Shown piece after piece: positions 1-7,111 of a stretch of 44,967 nt of DNA; within the stretch, counting starts at the first letter, position 1; each line of letters opens with the position of its first letter. This DNA comes from a virus, in the IMG/VR virus record IMGVR_UViG_3300027896_000075, positions 1-44,967 of that record. One strand, given 5' to 3'. The notes below the pieces were generated by a model. That model was not told the origin of the DNA, made no database searches, and saw only the letters and a program-made list of their open reading frames with translations. The position numbers and the translations under genes were made by a program.

Positions 1-1143
1 GAGCGCCTGGTGCACGATGCCAAAGGGCGTCTGGACGGGAAGGGCGGTCTGAAGCATCCGGTTGTCAAAGTAAATGCCGCTGCCAGCCGAGAGCAGCGCG
101 CGGTTGTTAAACTCCAGAATCCGGTTCTCGTTAATGCTGATCGGGGTATCCCCCCAAGCCTGGTCGTTTCTGACGGCCATCGCCAGGCTCTGGATGCTCG
201 GCTGAAGCGTCTGGAAAAACAAGTCGCTGTTCACCTTTACTACGGAGCGGTCGTTGACCGGCCCGGTCGAGAGCGAGATACAGTACTGCATCGGCTTGTT
301 GTTGGCGTCGGCTCCAATCCAGTCCGTGCGCGTCACGGGCACCTGAAGGCCGTAAATCTGTTTCCGCGTGCCGATGAGCAAGATCCCTTGCCCAAGCAAG
401 GTGTTGTTGGTGGCAGCATACCCAAGCCAGCGGATGGCCCCCGCGTTGCTGGGTACGCTGAAGCCGTCGCCACCAATGGCCAGCGGGTTCTCGGTCACCC
501 TCAAAATCGAATCGCGGAAGCCGTAGGGCGCGCTGCCCGAGGCTGTGTTCCCTACCATGTCGCCGGCTGTGTAGGTGCGGATGTCCCCAAACACGTACCA
601 AAGTCTCTCCATGTAGTACGTCATGGCGTAGCCGGCGGGAAGCTCACGGGGGCTGCCCGTCAGCCCATTGGATCGGCGCAACGTGGTGCCATCCCAGAAG
701 AGCGGCAGTGTCACCCCGTCGCCCGCCTGGATTACGAGGAATTGTTCGCCCTGAGCGAAATAGGCGTGAGGCTCCGTCGCGGGCATCCTGAGTGCCGGGT
801 TGCCCCCGGTGAGGTCCACGGGCACCGGCTTGTCCGGGTCGGGGACGGCGTAGAGAATGCCGTCCATCAGGAAGATGAGGTATGGAAAAGCTCCGTTTGG
901 CTCATACATGATGCCGCCCTGGTACAGTCCCGGCGTCGGGAATAGCTTCCCAAGCGGCTGCTGACCTGCTCGCGGCTCAATGACCCCACCGCGCACGGTG
1001 CCGTTGACGAGCCAGGAAAGGCAGTTCTTGCCCAGACCGTTGGGGTTGAACTGCGATTGTGCCGTAGTGACGCTGTAGCTGTTGACACCCCCTGACCAGT
1101 CCATTGATCCGTCCACGATTATGCTCGTATCCTGCGAGGGCAT
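1..1143 (-). CDS. Phage virion protein (tail/connector, beta-propeller-like), C-terminus off window
   Basis: Reading the minus strand from the ATG at 1143 gives 381 codons without a stop to the window edge, so the gene is partial. The N-terminus begins MPSQDTSIIVDGSMDWSGG and soon has NGTVRGGVIEPRAG. This 'N...RGGVI.PR.G' opening is familiar from structural proteins of short-tailed phages that decorate the connector or nozzle. The rest is rich in short Gly/Asn turns and beta-type segments (for example GILLIGTRKQIYGLQVP), which suits a beta-propeller. An in-frame TAG at 1165-1167 supports the start, although no clear ribosome-binding site is seen. It diverges from the terminase gene with only 45 bp between them. 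The virion role is fairly safe; the exact position in the tail is inferred. Confidence 0.6.
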   Translation of the reverse strand, partial: MPSQDTSIIVDGSMDWSGGVNSYSVTTAQSQFNPNGLGKNCLSWLVNGTVRGGVIEPRAGQQPLGKLFPTPGLYQGGIMYEPNGAFPYLIFLMDGILYAVPDPDKPVPVDLTGGNPALRMPATEPHAYFAQGEQFLVIQAGDGVTLPLFWDGTTLRRSNGLTGSPRELPAGYAMTYYMERLWYVFGDIRTYTAGDMVGNTASGSAPYGFRDSILRVTENPLAIGGDGFSVPSNAGAIRWLGYAATNNTLLGQGILLIGTRKQIYGLQVPVTRTDWIGADANNKPMQYCISLSTGPVNDRSVVKVNSDLFFQTLQPSIQSLAMAVRNDQAWGDTPISINENRILEFNNRALLSAGSGIYFDNRMLQTALPVQTPFGIVHQAL

Positions 1144-1188
1144 TGCTTTGACATTACGCCCCGACTACCTTCCGGCAAGAGAAAAGCA

Positions 1189-3957
1189 ATGCCACAGACC
1201 TGCGAACCTTATCCGGGAATCATCGTCCAAACCACGTTTTCGCCTGTCGCGCTCGAAATTGACATCGTTCGGAGAGGCGGGAAGTTCAAGAACCGGGCGG
1301 GGAAGATGTGCGGAAACGGCCTCTACTACCACTTCAAAAAAGGCTGTTCCTTGATCTGGCCGGACATCGTGTGGCACCGCTGGAACGAGTTGGTGCTCAA
1401 GGAATGGCTGGAGCACAAGTACGTCGGCGTGATGGGCGCCGCGTCGTCCGGCAAGACGCACACGATGGCCTTTGCGCACCTGTTCGACTACTACTGCTTC
1501 CCCTACTCAACCACGACCATCGTCTGCTCCACGACCGAGCGCGACCTGGAGAATCGTATCTGGGGAGAAATGAAGCGCCTTCACCGGGATGCTACCAGCC
1601 GCTGGGACTATCTCCCCGGCCACTTGATCGAGGGCAAGCTGCGGATAGTCACCGATGACCGGAGCGAGGCCCAGGAGGGCCGTGACTTCAGGAACGGCGT
1701 TTGTTTCCCGTCGGGAACGCTAGTTGATACCGCCTCCGGTCCTCGATTGATCGAAACCATCCGTCGAGGAGATGCCGTGCTCTGCGCGTCAGGGATTGGC
1801 AGAGTTACTCAGACAATCAAACGCACTGCTCGGTCGCTCGTGCGAATTTCCACTAAAGATGGGAGAAGCATTTGTTGCACCCCGGAGCATCCATTTTTCA
1901 CTCAGTTCAGATGGAAAAAGGCTTGCGAGCTTAACGAGGGATGCTTTATGCTAAGCCCCTATGAAACGATGCGAATTCTGCGGCAGCCCACTGACTTATC
2001 AGAAGAGGTTTTGCAGTCTGTCCTGCAATGCGAAATGGATGCACAGCCAGCCGGACATTCAAGTTCACCGATTGAAGAAGCTGTCTATTGCGAGGCGCAA
2101 GTTTTTGAAATCTCACCCGGACTTTACGAGTCGAATTGCAGATCGGTTTCGGGGATACCGATGGTCATTGGCTGCCAGGCAAGCGCTTTCCAAAACTATG
2201 CGCGAGCGCGGAATCAGACCCACCGTGCGAGGCGGCAATGGGCATGGACCAACGAACCCAGAGAAAAAGCTATTGGAATTGCTCCCCGCTGGCCTTTGGA
2301 ATTACGGAATCAAAACCGGCAAATGGAACGGCAGTGGGTTCCCCGCGATTTACAAAGTGGACATCGGGCTGCCGGAATTGAAACTTGCAATCGAGGCGGA
2401 TGGATTCACTCACAACAATCCTGGCCGTCGAGCCAAGGATTTGAAGAAGGACGCATTCCTATCGGGGCTTGGGTGGAAAGTGTCACGATTCTCGAATCAC
2501 AGGATTTTGAACGATACGGAGGCCGTGATGGCAGAGTTGAAGTCTATAATCTCGAAGTTGAAGGGCACCCAAGCTACAGCGTAAACGGACTGCTCGCCCA
2601 CAACTGCGGAGTCCCTTGCAAAAAGGGAACTTCGTATGTCGGAATATCCGCTTTTGTAGGAATCAAGAACAAACGCCTTCGTATCTGCGCCGACGAGGCG
2701 TCACTTTTACCCAAGGCGTTTCTGGACTCGCTTTCCAATCTGATGAAGGGCGTTCCCGGCTACACTGACCGGAAAGCCTCTGGCATCGGCAACCCAGCCG
2801 ATACCTTGGATGCCCTCGGCTTGTTCTGCGAGCCCGCTGCGCACCTGGGGGGCTGGGATGGCGGCATTGACCAAACGCCCGTAACGAAGGTCTGGGAGAC
2901 GCGGATGCCCGATGGCGTGTGCGTCCAGCTTTGCGGGTCCGACTGCCCCAACATGGTCGCGCCCAAAGGAGCCGCGCCGCCTTACCCGTTCCTCATCACC
3001 CGGGACAATATGGAAGACGACGCCAAGGTCTGGGGAATAGATGACTGGCACTACAAGATGTTCGATGACGCGATGATGCCGCGCGGCCAGGGCAGCCGGC
3101 GCGTCATCACCCGCCAGCAGTGCCTCAAGTTCCACGCCTTGGATGAGCCGCTGTGGCTCAACGCCAACCGGACGCGCATCTGCTTCCTCGATGCGGCTTA
3201 TCGGGGCGTCGGGGGAGATCGCTGCGTGTTTGGCACCCTGGACTTTGGCGCTGAGTCCGTGGCCCCTGAACTACTGGGCGCGCACGTCGCCCAGTCCTTC
3301 ATCAACCAGACGCCGGACAAGGACAAGAACCGCATCATCCTCGCGCTGATTGACTTGGTGATAATCCCGATCGTACAGGGCACCGGCGAGCCCGCCGAGG
3401 ATCAAATCGTCGCCTTCGTACAAAGCGCCTGTGAGGAGAGGCACGTCCCGCAAACGCACTTCTACTATGACGCCGGTATGCGTACCTCGCTCGTCCAAGC
3501 CTTCGCGCGGCATAACTGGAACCAGTGCAACTCCATTGACTGCGGCGGCAAACCTACTGAGGACCAAGTAAGCGCCGACATTGACGTGTCCTGCCGGGAC
3601 TACTACTCGAAGTTCGTGACGCAGCTTTGGTTTGACGTGCGCTACATCATTGAGGCGAACCAGTTCCGGGGAATGACTCAGGACGTGATGCTCGAATTCT
3701 GCGCCCGCGAGTGGAAGCGCGTCGGCTCCAACAAGATCGAAGTCGAGTCCAAGGAAGAGTTGAAGAAGAAGACGGGCCGGTCACCGGACCTGGCCGATGC
3801 GCTGGCCATCGGCGTCTTTGGCGCCCGCCAAAAGGGTTTTGTTATCAAGCGGCTGGGCAACGCTCGCAAGGATAAGAACGACAATGCCTGGCAGAGAGAA
3901 CTGATCCGGCAGGCGCGCCTCATTTATCAATCAAGTCAGCTTGACCACGCCGTTTAA
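1189..3957 (+). CDS. terL: Terminase large subunit precursor interrupted by an intein
   Basis: The 922-codon frame encodes the DNA-packaging motor ATPase/nuclease, about 621 residues once the 301-residue intein is removed. The Walker A motif GAASSGKT is at residues 83-90. Walker B is RICADEA, with D502 and E503 in precursor numbering. The RNase H-like nuclease domain follows: FLDAAYRGVGGDRC near 665-680, YYDAGMRTS in the middle, and the last acidic motif GRSPDLADALA near 863. The intein lies between Walker A and Walker B, joining GV to CGVPCKKG, so packaging activity should need splicing. Upstream there is only a purine-rich stretch (AAGAGAAAAGCA) before the ATG. An HNH gene follows 123 bp downstream. 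No small terminase was identified in this window. Confidence 0.93.
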   Translation: MPQTCEPYPGIIVQTTFSPVALEIDIVRRGGKFKNRAGKMCGNGLYYHFKKGCSLIWPDIVWHRWNELVLKEWLEHKYVGVMGAASSGKTHTMAFAHLFDYYCFPYSTTTIVCSTTERDLENRIWGEMKRLHRDATSRWDYLPGHLIEGKLRIVTDDRSEAQEGRDFRNGVCFPSGTLVDTASGPRLIETIRRGDAVLCASGIGRVTQTIKRTARSLVRISTKDGRSICCTPEHPFFTQFRWKKACELNEGCFMLSPYETMRILRQPTDLSEEVLQSVLQCEMDAQPAGHSSSPIEEAVYCEAQVFEISPGLYESNCRSVSGIPMVIGCQASAFQNYARARNQTHRARRQWAWTNEPREKAIGIAPRWPLELRNQNRQMERQWVPRDLQSGHRAAGIETCNRGGWIHSQQSWPSSQGFEEGRIPIGAWVESVTILESQDFERYGGRDGRVEVYNLEVEGHPSYSVNGLLAHNCGVPCKKGTSYVGISAFVGIKNKRLRICADEASLLPKAFLDSLSNLMKGVPGYTDRKASGIGNPADTLDALGLFCEPAAHLGGWDGGIDQTPVTKVWETRMPDGVCVQLCGSDCPNMVAPKGAAPPYPFLITRDNMEDDAKVWGIDDWHYKMFDDAMMPRGQGSRRVITRQQCLKFHALDEPLWLNANRTRICFLDAAYRGVGGDRCVFGTLDFGAESVAPELLGAHVAQSFINQTPDKDKNRIILALIDLVIIPIVQGTGEPAEDQIVAFVQSACEERHVPQTHFYYDAGMRTSLVQAFARHNWNQCNSIDCGGKPTEDQVSADIDVSCRDYYSKFVTQLWFDVRYIIEANQFRGMTQDVMLEFCAREWKRVGSNKIEVESKEELKKKTGRSPDLADALAIGVFGARQKGFVIKRLGNARKDKNDNAWQRELIRQARLIYQSSQLDHAV
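1702..2604 (+). other. Intein in the terminase (C172 to N472 of the precursor)
   Basis: This is a protein-splicing element. The N-terminal block is CFPSGTLVDTASGPRLIETI, starting with the catalytic Cys172. Block B is TPEHPFF, with the conserved Thr and His. The C-terminal blocks are VYNLEVEGHPSYSVNGLLAHN, ending in Asn472, and the +1 extein residue is Cys473. All residues expected for a splicing-competent class 1 intein are present. Between the half-domains (about residues 258-420) the intein frame stays open but has no LAGLIDADG, HNH or other endonuclease motif. The same DNA carries an endonuclease gene in the +1 frame. The stretch looks poorer in GC than the flanking terminase, consistent with recent acquisition. 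Confidence 0.92.
1961..2584 (+). CDS. Vsr/EDxHD-like homing endonuclease nested out of frame in the intein
   Basis: This is a 207-residue protein in the +1 frame relative to the terminase/intein. It starts with a probable zinc finger (C4, C7, C18, C22), then a basic linker with NUMOD3-like helices (about 35-85). The PD-(D/E)XK/Vsr-like domain has PEKKLLELL (E101), YKVDIG (D134), KLAIEADGFTH (E145, D147, H151), an Asp-rich helix (D160, D164) and GWKVSRFSN (171-179). This pattern matches DUF559/Vsr-type and EDxHD homing enzymes. An in-frame TAA at 1952-1954 limits the start; ATG 1961 is the first candidate and has no good Shine-Dalgarno. The gene ends 20 nt before the intein's last Asn codon. 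It probably drives homing of the intein. Confidence 0.88.
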   Translation: MKRCEFCGSPLTYQKRFCSLSCNAKWMHSQPDIQVHRLKKLSIARRKFLKSHPDFTSRIADRFRGYRWSLAARQALSKTMRERGIRPTVRGGNGHGPTNPEKKLLELLPAGLWNYGIKTGKWNGSGFPAIYKVDIGLPELKLAIEADGFTHNNPGRRAKDLKKDAFLSGLGWKVSRFSNHRILNDTEAVMAELKSIISKLKGTQATA

Positions 3958-4080
3958 TTGTCGGATACTGTGGTCGCCTTAACGTGGCTTGAAGCATGAC
4001 AACACAGATTTCACAGCCCCTTGCTGATTGCGGCCAATCATGCGCCGACGTTACTTTCCGCTTGGGGCTGTTCTCCTTGA
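3958..4080. other. Spacer between terminase and HNH gene
   Basis: These 123 bp separate the terminase stop from the HNH start. I see no convincing promoter, terminator or small gene. An in-frame TGA lies directly before the HNH start codon. Confidence 0.5.
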
Positions 4081-4563
4081 ATGAAAACGATTCCCCTCTC
4101 TCGTGGGCTTTTTGCTTTGGTTGATGATTGCGACTTTGACTTTCTGAACCGGTGGAAATGGTATGCGTGGACCAACGGGAAGATTTTCTATGCAGTGCGT
4201 GCGGGCAAACTTCGGCACGTATCAATGAAACTGATCCACATGCATCAAGTGATACTCGGGTTTCTGTCCTGCTTTGAGATAGACCACAAAGACGCTGATG
4301 GATTGAACAATCAGAGGTCCAACTTGAGGCTCGCCACGCGGTCTCAAAATGGCGCCAACCGCCGTAAGACGCTTGATGCTACTACAAGCCGGTTTAAGGG
4401 CGTGAGCTGGAGAAAAGACGAAAATTGTTGGCGTGCAAGGATAATGTTCCAAGGCAGACCAATTTCACTCGGTAGTTACAAGGACGAAGTGGAAGCGCGG
4501 CTTGCTTATAATCGGGCCGCGCTCAAATTATTCGGGCAATACGCGAGGAGCAACGCGGTCTGA
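4081..4563 (+). CDS. HNH homing endonuclease with AP2 DNA-binding domain
   Basis: This 160-residue protein is a typical free-standing phage homing nuclease. The N-terminal segment (MKTIPLSRGLFALVDDCDF) is the usual lead-in of this family. The HNH core follows, with H55, then FEIDHKDADG (D68, H69) and NNQRSNLRLAT (about 76-86). The AP2 domain occupies about 103-155 (SRFKGVSWRKDENCWRARI and LGSYKDEVEARLAYNRAAL). The start is the first ATG after a TGA at 4078-4080, and no strong ribosome-binding site is visible. It is more A/T-rich than its neighbours, which fits transfer. It sits beside the intein-bearing terminase and meets the tail-fibre gene tail to tail, one base apart. Confidence 0.9.
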   Translation: MKTIPLSRGLFALVDDCDFDFLNRWKWYAWTNGKIFYAVRAGKLRHVSMKLIHMHQVILGFLSCFEIDHKDADGLNNQRSNLRLATRSQNGANRRKTLDATTSRFKGVSWRKDENCWRARIMFQGRPISLGSYKDEVEARLAYNRAALKLFGQYARSNAV

Positions 4564-4564
4564 G

Positions 4565-5968
4565 CTACACGGCGCCGCCTCCTAGCGCCGTTCTGAGGGC
4601 CTGGATCGCGTTGAAGAAAGCCAAGCTCTCAGCCGCAGTCAACCCGTTATGGATCGCCACGAAGGAAAGTCGTTTGCTCGTCCAAAGAAAAGGCGTGCCA
4701 TTATTGTTACCCGCCCAGACGTAGTATTGAGGCGTGGGCATAGCGCCCGGAGCGGCCGTGCCATGAACCAGCGAGGAGTGGGCGTTGCCTGAGTTGGCGA
4801 AATAGATGTCAAAGGAGCCGGACGAGATGCGGTTGCCCGAGACGTAGCCTGCCGCCGTAAGGGCATGGCTGATTTCAGACGGCGTGGTGTTGAAGCAATC
4901 GAAATAGATGACGCCGCTGTACAGATAGATCCCCACCTGATGGGCCGAGGCGTCCAGCGACAACAGTTCCACCGCCGCCTCGTTCACGTAGCTCGAATAG
5001 TAAACAGTGAATCCTGCACTCGCGGAGGTCACAAAGACATCGCCAGCCACTCCAGTTGTGGCGTACTTGGTGGTCCCGTTGCCCACCAGCCCGTTCACCG
5101 TCAAATCCCCGGAAACAAAGTTGTGGTTTCCCCAAGGGTCGGTTGACGACCCCACGATTAGAGGCGTTAAGGCCGCAGTCAAATTGTCGGGCACAATCGC
5201 GTTCATCGTCAGCATCTTTGTGTTCAGTCCCGAGTTGGTTAGAGAATGTAAAAAGATGGTCAGCGCAAGCTGCGTATTGGTGCTGGTTGAGGCCCCGCCA
5301 TTCGCTATCACGCGCGCATTCCAACTGGTCACCTGTGGTGAAATCTGGAAGACAATGGCCTGTAAACCGCCGTTGCTGAAGACCAGGCTGTTGAGCGTGC
5401 CGTCGGCAAAATACACGCTGAAGTTGGTGGTCAGGCCGGCGCCGCCCCCACCAGTGGAGTTGATGCTCAGAACGCCTGTGTTGGTCGTGAAGGTAACGCC
5501 GGTGCCCGGCGCGAATCCAATCAGCTTGGTGGCCGGGATGGTGAAATTATTCGTGGCATCATGCGCCGCTCCGGCTGGATCATAGAGAACGCCCCAAGGA
5601 AACCCGTTCGTCGCGTCATGGGCCTTTGTTGCCGCCAGTCCGGCGGCATCGTAAAGCACGCCCCAGGGAAACCCATTCGTGGCATTGTGGGCCGCGCCTG
5701 CGGGGTCGCTCAAGACCAGCCAGGGGAAGCCATTCGTGGCATCATGGGCTGCCCCCAAAGGGTCCCAGGGGCCACCACCGCCGCCTGCGCTGTTCAAAAT
5801 CACCCTGTTTGTGGCATAGGTAAAAAACATGTTCTGGCCAGGCACAAACCAGAACTCTTGAGACTGCTTCGCGTCCGGCTTCCTTTGAAGCTGAGAAAAC
5901 CAATACGACGGCTGTGCCTCAGCGACGAGCATGGAGAGCAGCAAGAGGATGGCCGCGACCTTCTTCAC
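4565..5968 (-). CDS. Tail-fibre/receptor-binding-like protein with signal peptide and repeats
   Basis: 467 residues, starting at GTG in a GTGA overlap with the upstream gene. The N-terminus (MKKVAAILLLLSMLVAEAQP) is a clear Sec signal peptide, unusual for a virion protein. Residues about 68-145 contain four near-copies of a unit like AHDATNGFPWGVLYD. The middle is Gly/Thr/Asn-rich beta structure (GVTFTTNTGVLSI). The C-terminus has the arrangement seen at the ends of many phage fibres: a laminin-G-like 'YVSGNRISSGSFDIYF', an aromatic 'YYVWAGNNNG' and a final helix 'LSFVAIHNGLTAAESLAFF'. Receptor recognition is inferred from this architecture. The signal peptide leaves open a surface-exposed or exported product. 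Confidence 0.7.
   Translation of the reverse strand: MKKVAAILLLLSMLVAEAQPSYWFSQLQRKPDAKQSQEFWFVPGQNMFFTYATNRVILNSAGGGGGPWDPLGAAHDATNGFPWLVLSDPAGAAHNATNGFPWGVLYDAAGLAATKAHDATNGFPWGVLYDPAGAAHDATNNFTIPATKLIGFAPGTGVTFTTNTGVLSINSTGGGGAGLTTNFSVYFADGTLNSLVFSNGGLQAIVFQISPQVTSWNARVIANGGASTSTNTQLALTIFLHSLTNSGLNTKMLTMNAIVPDNLTAALTPLIVGSSTDPWGNHNFVSGDLTVNGLVGNGTTKYATTGVAGDVFVTSASAGFTVYYSSYVNEAAVELLSLDASAHQVGIYLYSGVIYFDCFNTTPSEISHALTAAGYVSGNRISSGSFDIYFANSGNAHSSLVHGTAAPGAMPTPQYYVWAGNNNGTPFLWTSKRLSFVAIHNGLTAAESLAFFNAIQALRTALGGGAV
5549..5770 (-). repeat. Four imperfect tandem repeats within the fibre gene
   Basis: Four degenerate units encode AHDATNGFPW or close variants, each followed by V/L-rich turns and DPAG or DAAG. 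On the plus strand they appear as recurring TTCGT(G/C)GC(A/G)T blocks near 5551, 5606, 5671 and 5731. Spacing between units differs slightly and the third has an insertion (AATKA). Such repeats usually set shaft length in a fibre and can expand or contract. Confidence 0.75.
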
Positions 5969-6450
5969 GGGTAAATCTGCTTGAACAGCGGAGACTGCCA
6001 GAACTGGGCCGGGGCCACCTTCTTTGCCGGCCAGGCTGCGGCGAACGGGTAGAAATTACCCGCGTTGTAGAACAGGTCCGCCAGCATAGAGCAAAACTCG
6101 GACTTGTAGTTCGTTGTGTTGTTGCCCTGGTCTTTCGGCAGGTAAAAGTCGAACAGCCCACCGAGGTCGTACTTGTCGCCCTTAGCCTGTGCGTCGAACC
6201 ACTCCATTGCGGAGGTCAGATCAAAGGGCATCGTAGGCTCCAGCACGCCGCACACGTACTTGTCGTTGCGGATGGGGTACTCGTTGACGCCCTCCATGCG
6301 CGCCGCTACTGAGGTCGTGCGGCTCACGACAACCTCAATGTGCGAGGTCCACGACCAGGTTTTGATACTGATTATCACGCCAATCAGGTTCGACGGGCGG
6401 TACAAAACACACCGACCCGGCGTGAGGAGGGACTGGTCAACAACCGGCAT
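5965..6450 (-). CDS. Permuted NlpC/P60 (YiiX-like) cysteine peptidase/amidase
   Basis: This 161-residue protein has the order of a circularly permuted papain-fold enzyme. An N-terminal strand region (PGRCVLYRPSNLIGVIISI) precedes the candidate catalytic His in WTSHIEVVV. The candidate nucleophile follows in YKSEFCSMLADLFYNAG, with His before Cys as in the YiiX/YaeF group. A peptidoglycan- or amide-cleaving role is likely, placing it in the lysis or tail-lysin set. Its stop overlaps the GTG start of the fibre gene. The start codon is ATG at 6450, three bases after the lipoprotein stop. Confidence 0.7.
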   Translation of the reverse strand: MPVVDQSLLTPGRCVLYRPSNLIGVIISIKTWSWTSHIEVVVSRTTSVAARMEGVNEYPIRNDKYVCGVLEPTMPFDLTSAMEWFDAQAKGDKYDLGGLFDFYLPKDQGNNTTNYKSEFCSMLADLFYNAGNFYPFAAAWPAKKVAPAQFWQSPLFKQIYP

Positions 6451-6453
6451 GGG

Positions 6454-6735
6454 CTACTTGAGTGCGGGCGTATTGGTCACAATGGGCACGTTGGGCCGAG
6501 GCATGGTCGGATTCAGCGGGTAAGTGACTGACACGCCGCCATCGCTAGCTTTGGAGACGGTCATGCCCGGGATGACGCCAAACCGGAAAATGTGTCCGTG
6601 CCCGTAAAGCGTTTGGACATCCAAGTCCACGCAGTTAGGATCGTCTTTGAGTTGCTGTACGACTGTCGCCATACCGGCGCAGCCTGTGAGTCCCGCGCAC
6701 GTCAGCGCGGCCATTAGTGTGATTAGTCTCTTCAT
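6454..6735 (-). CDS. Small lipoprotein (possible outer-membrane spanin)
   Basis: 93 residues from ATG 6735. The N-terminus MKRLITLMAALTCAGLTGCAG is a lipoprotein signal peptide with lipobox LTGC, so the protein should be acylated and held in a membrane. The rest is short, with several prolines near the C-terminus (NPTMPRPNVPIV). A small proline-containing lipoprotein beside a holin-like gene and a cell-wall peptidase resembles an o-spanin (Rz1 type), though no matching i-spanin is obvious. A hairpin with the CGGATTGAAAC tail (6808-6842) lies about 70 nt upstream. Confidence 0.65.
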   Translation of the reverse strand: MKRLITLMAALTCAGLTGCAGMATVVQQLKDDPNCVDLDVQTLYGHGHIFRFGVIPGMTVSKASDGGVSVTYPLNPTMPRPNVPIVTNTPALK

Positions 6736-6807
6736 AATAAATTGGTGCCCGTGAAGCCGCACGGGCGACGGTTTTATCGCGTCGGAACCGACCAACGCTC
6801 AGTTACA

Positions 6808-6842
6808 GTTTCAATCCGCTCCCCGACCAGCCAGCCAGGGAG
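6808..6842 (-). promoter_or_regulatory. Hairpin plus CGGATTGAAAC unit (CRISPR-repeat-like), minus strand
   Basis: On the minus strand, CTCCC (6842-6838) pairs with GGGAG (6823-6819) around a 14-nt loop and is followed directly by the 11-nt tail CGGATTGAAAC (6818-6808). The unit starts 5 nt after the stop codon of the upstream gene and lies upstream of the lipoprotein gene. The end of the stem plus tail, GGGGAGCGGATTGAAAC, is close to the 3' half of type I-C CRISPR repeats. The same tail recurs on the plus strand in this window after unrelated stems. Confidence 0.6.
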
Positions 6843-6847
6843 AAATG

Positions 6848-7111
6848 TTATGGCGTCGGCGGGGTGACCGGAGGCGTCAACGCGTCCGTAGCGGTCTTCG
6901 TCACCGACTGGATGTTGGTGATCGCCGCCGCCAGTTGCGCGTTGGTGGGCTCGGAAGCGAAGGCCACCGCCAGGGCGTTTACCGCCGTGGTGAGGTCCGC
7001 AATCGCCGTGTTCAGGTCGTCTATAAGCATACTTAACCTTTCGTTTTGTTGATGTTTCTCTCTTCGCCAGTCCACAATGAAGTGGAAAATCTTTTCCAGC
7101 CACTTGCTCAT
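6848..7111 (-). CDS. Small coiled-coil/amphipathic protein with two possible starts
   Basis: 87 residues from ATG 7111, which overlaps the stop of the upstream holin-like gene as ATGA. The N-terminus MSKWLEKIFHFIVDWRREK is an amphipathic helix. A second in-frame ATG at 7030 (MLIDDLNTAIADLTT) has a much better ribosome-binding site, GAAAGGTTAAGT, and would give a 60-residue helical protein. The long helix (IDDLNTAIADLTTAVNAL) and Pro/Thr tail show no known family. Both products may be made; a regulatory partner of the membrane protein is possible but unproven. Confidence 0.6.
   Translation of the reverse strand: MSKWLEKIFHFIVDWRREKHQQNERLSMLIDDLNTAIADLTTAVNALAVAFASEPTNAQLAAAITNIQSVTKTATDALTPPVTPPTP

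Noticed and set aside
10-945. Long rightward frame (311 codons) at the left edge
   Set aside because: It lies antisense to the convincing leftward virion gene and its product is His/Gly/Arg-rich without domain features; a shadow frame in GC-rich DNA.
1148-1153. Perfect TTGACA upstream of the terminase
   Set aside because: No acceptable -10 box lies 15-19 bp downstream, so I do not call a promoter.
2371-2385. GGAATTGAAAC resembling the CGGATTGAAAC tail, inside the nested endonuclease
   Set aside because: One base too many between GG and TTGAAA, no preceding stem, and explained by the coding sequence PELKLA.
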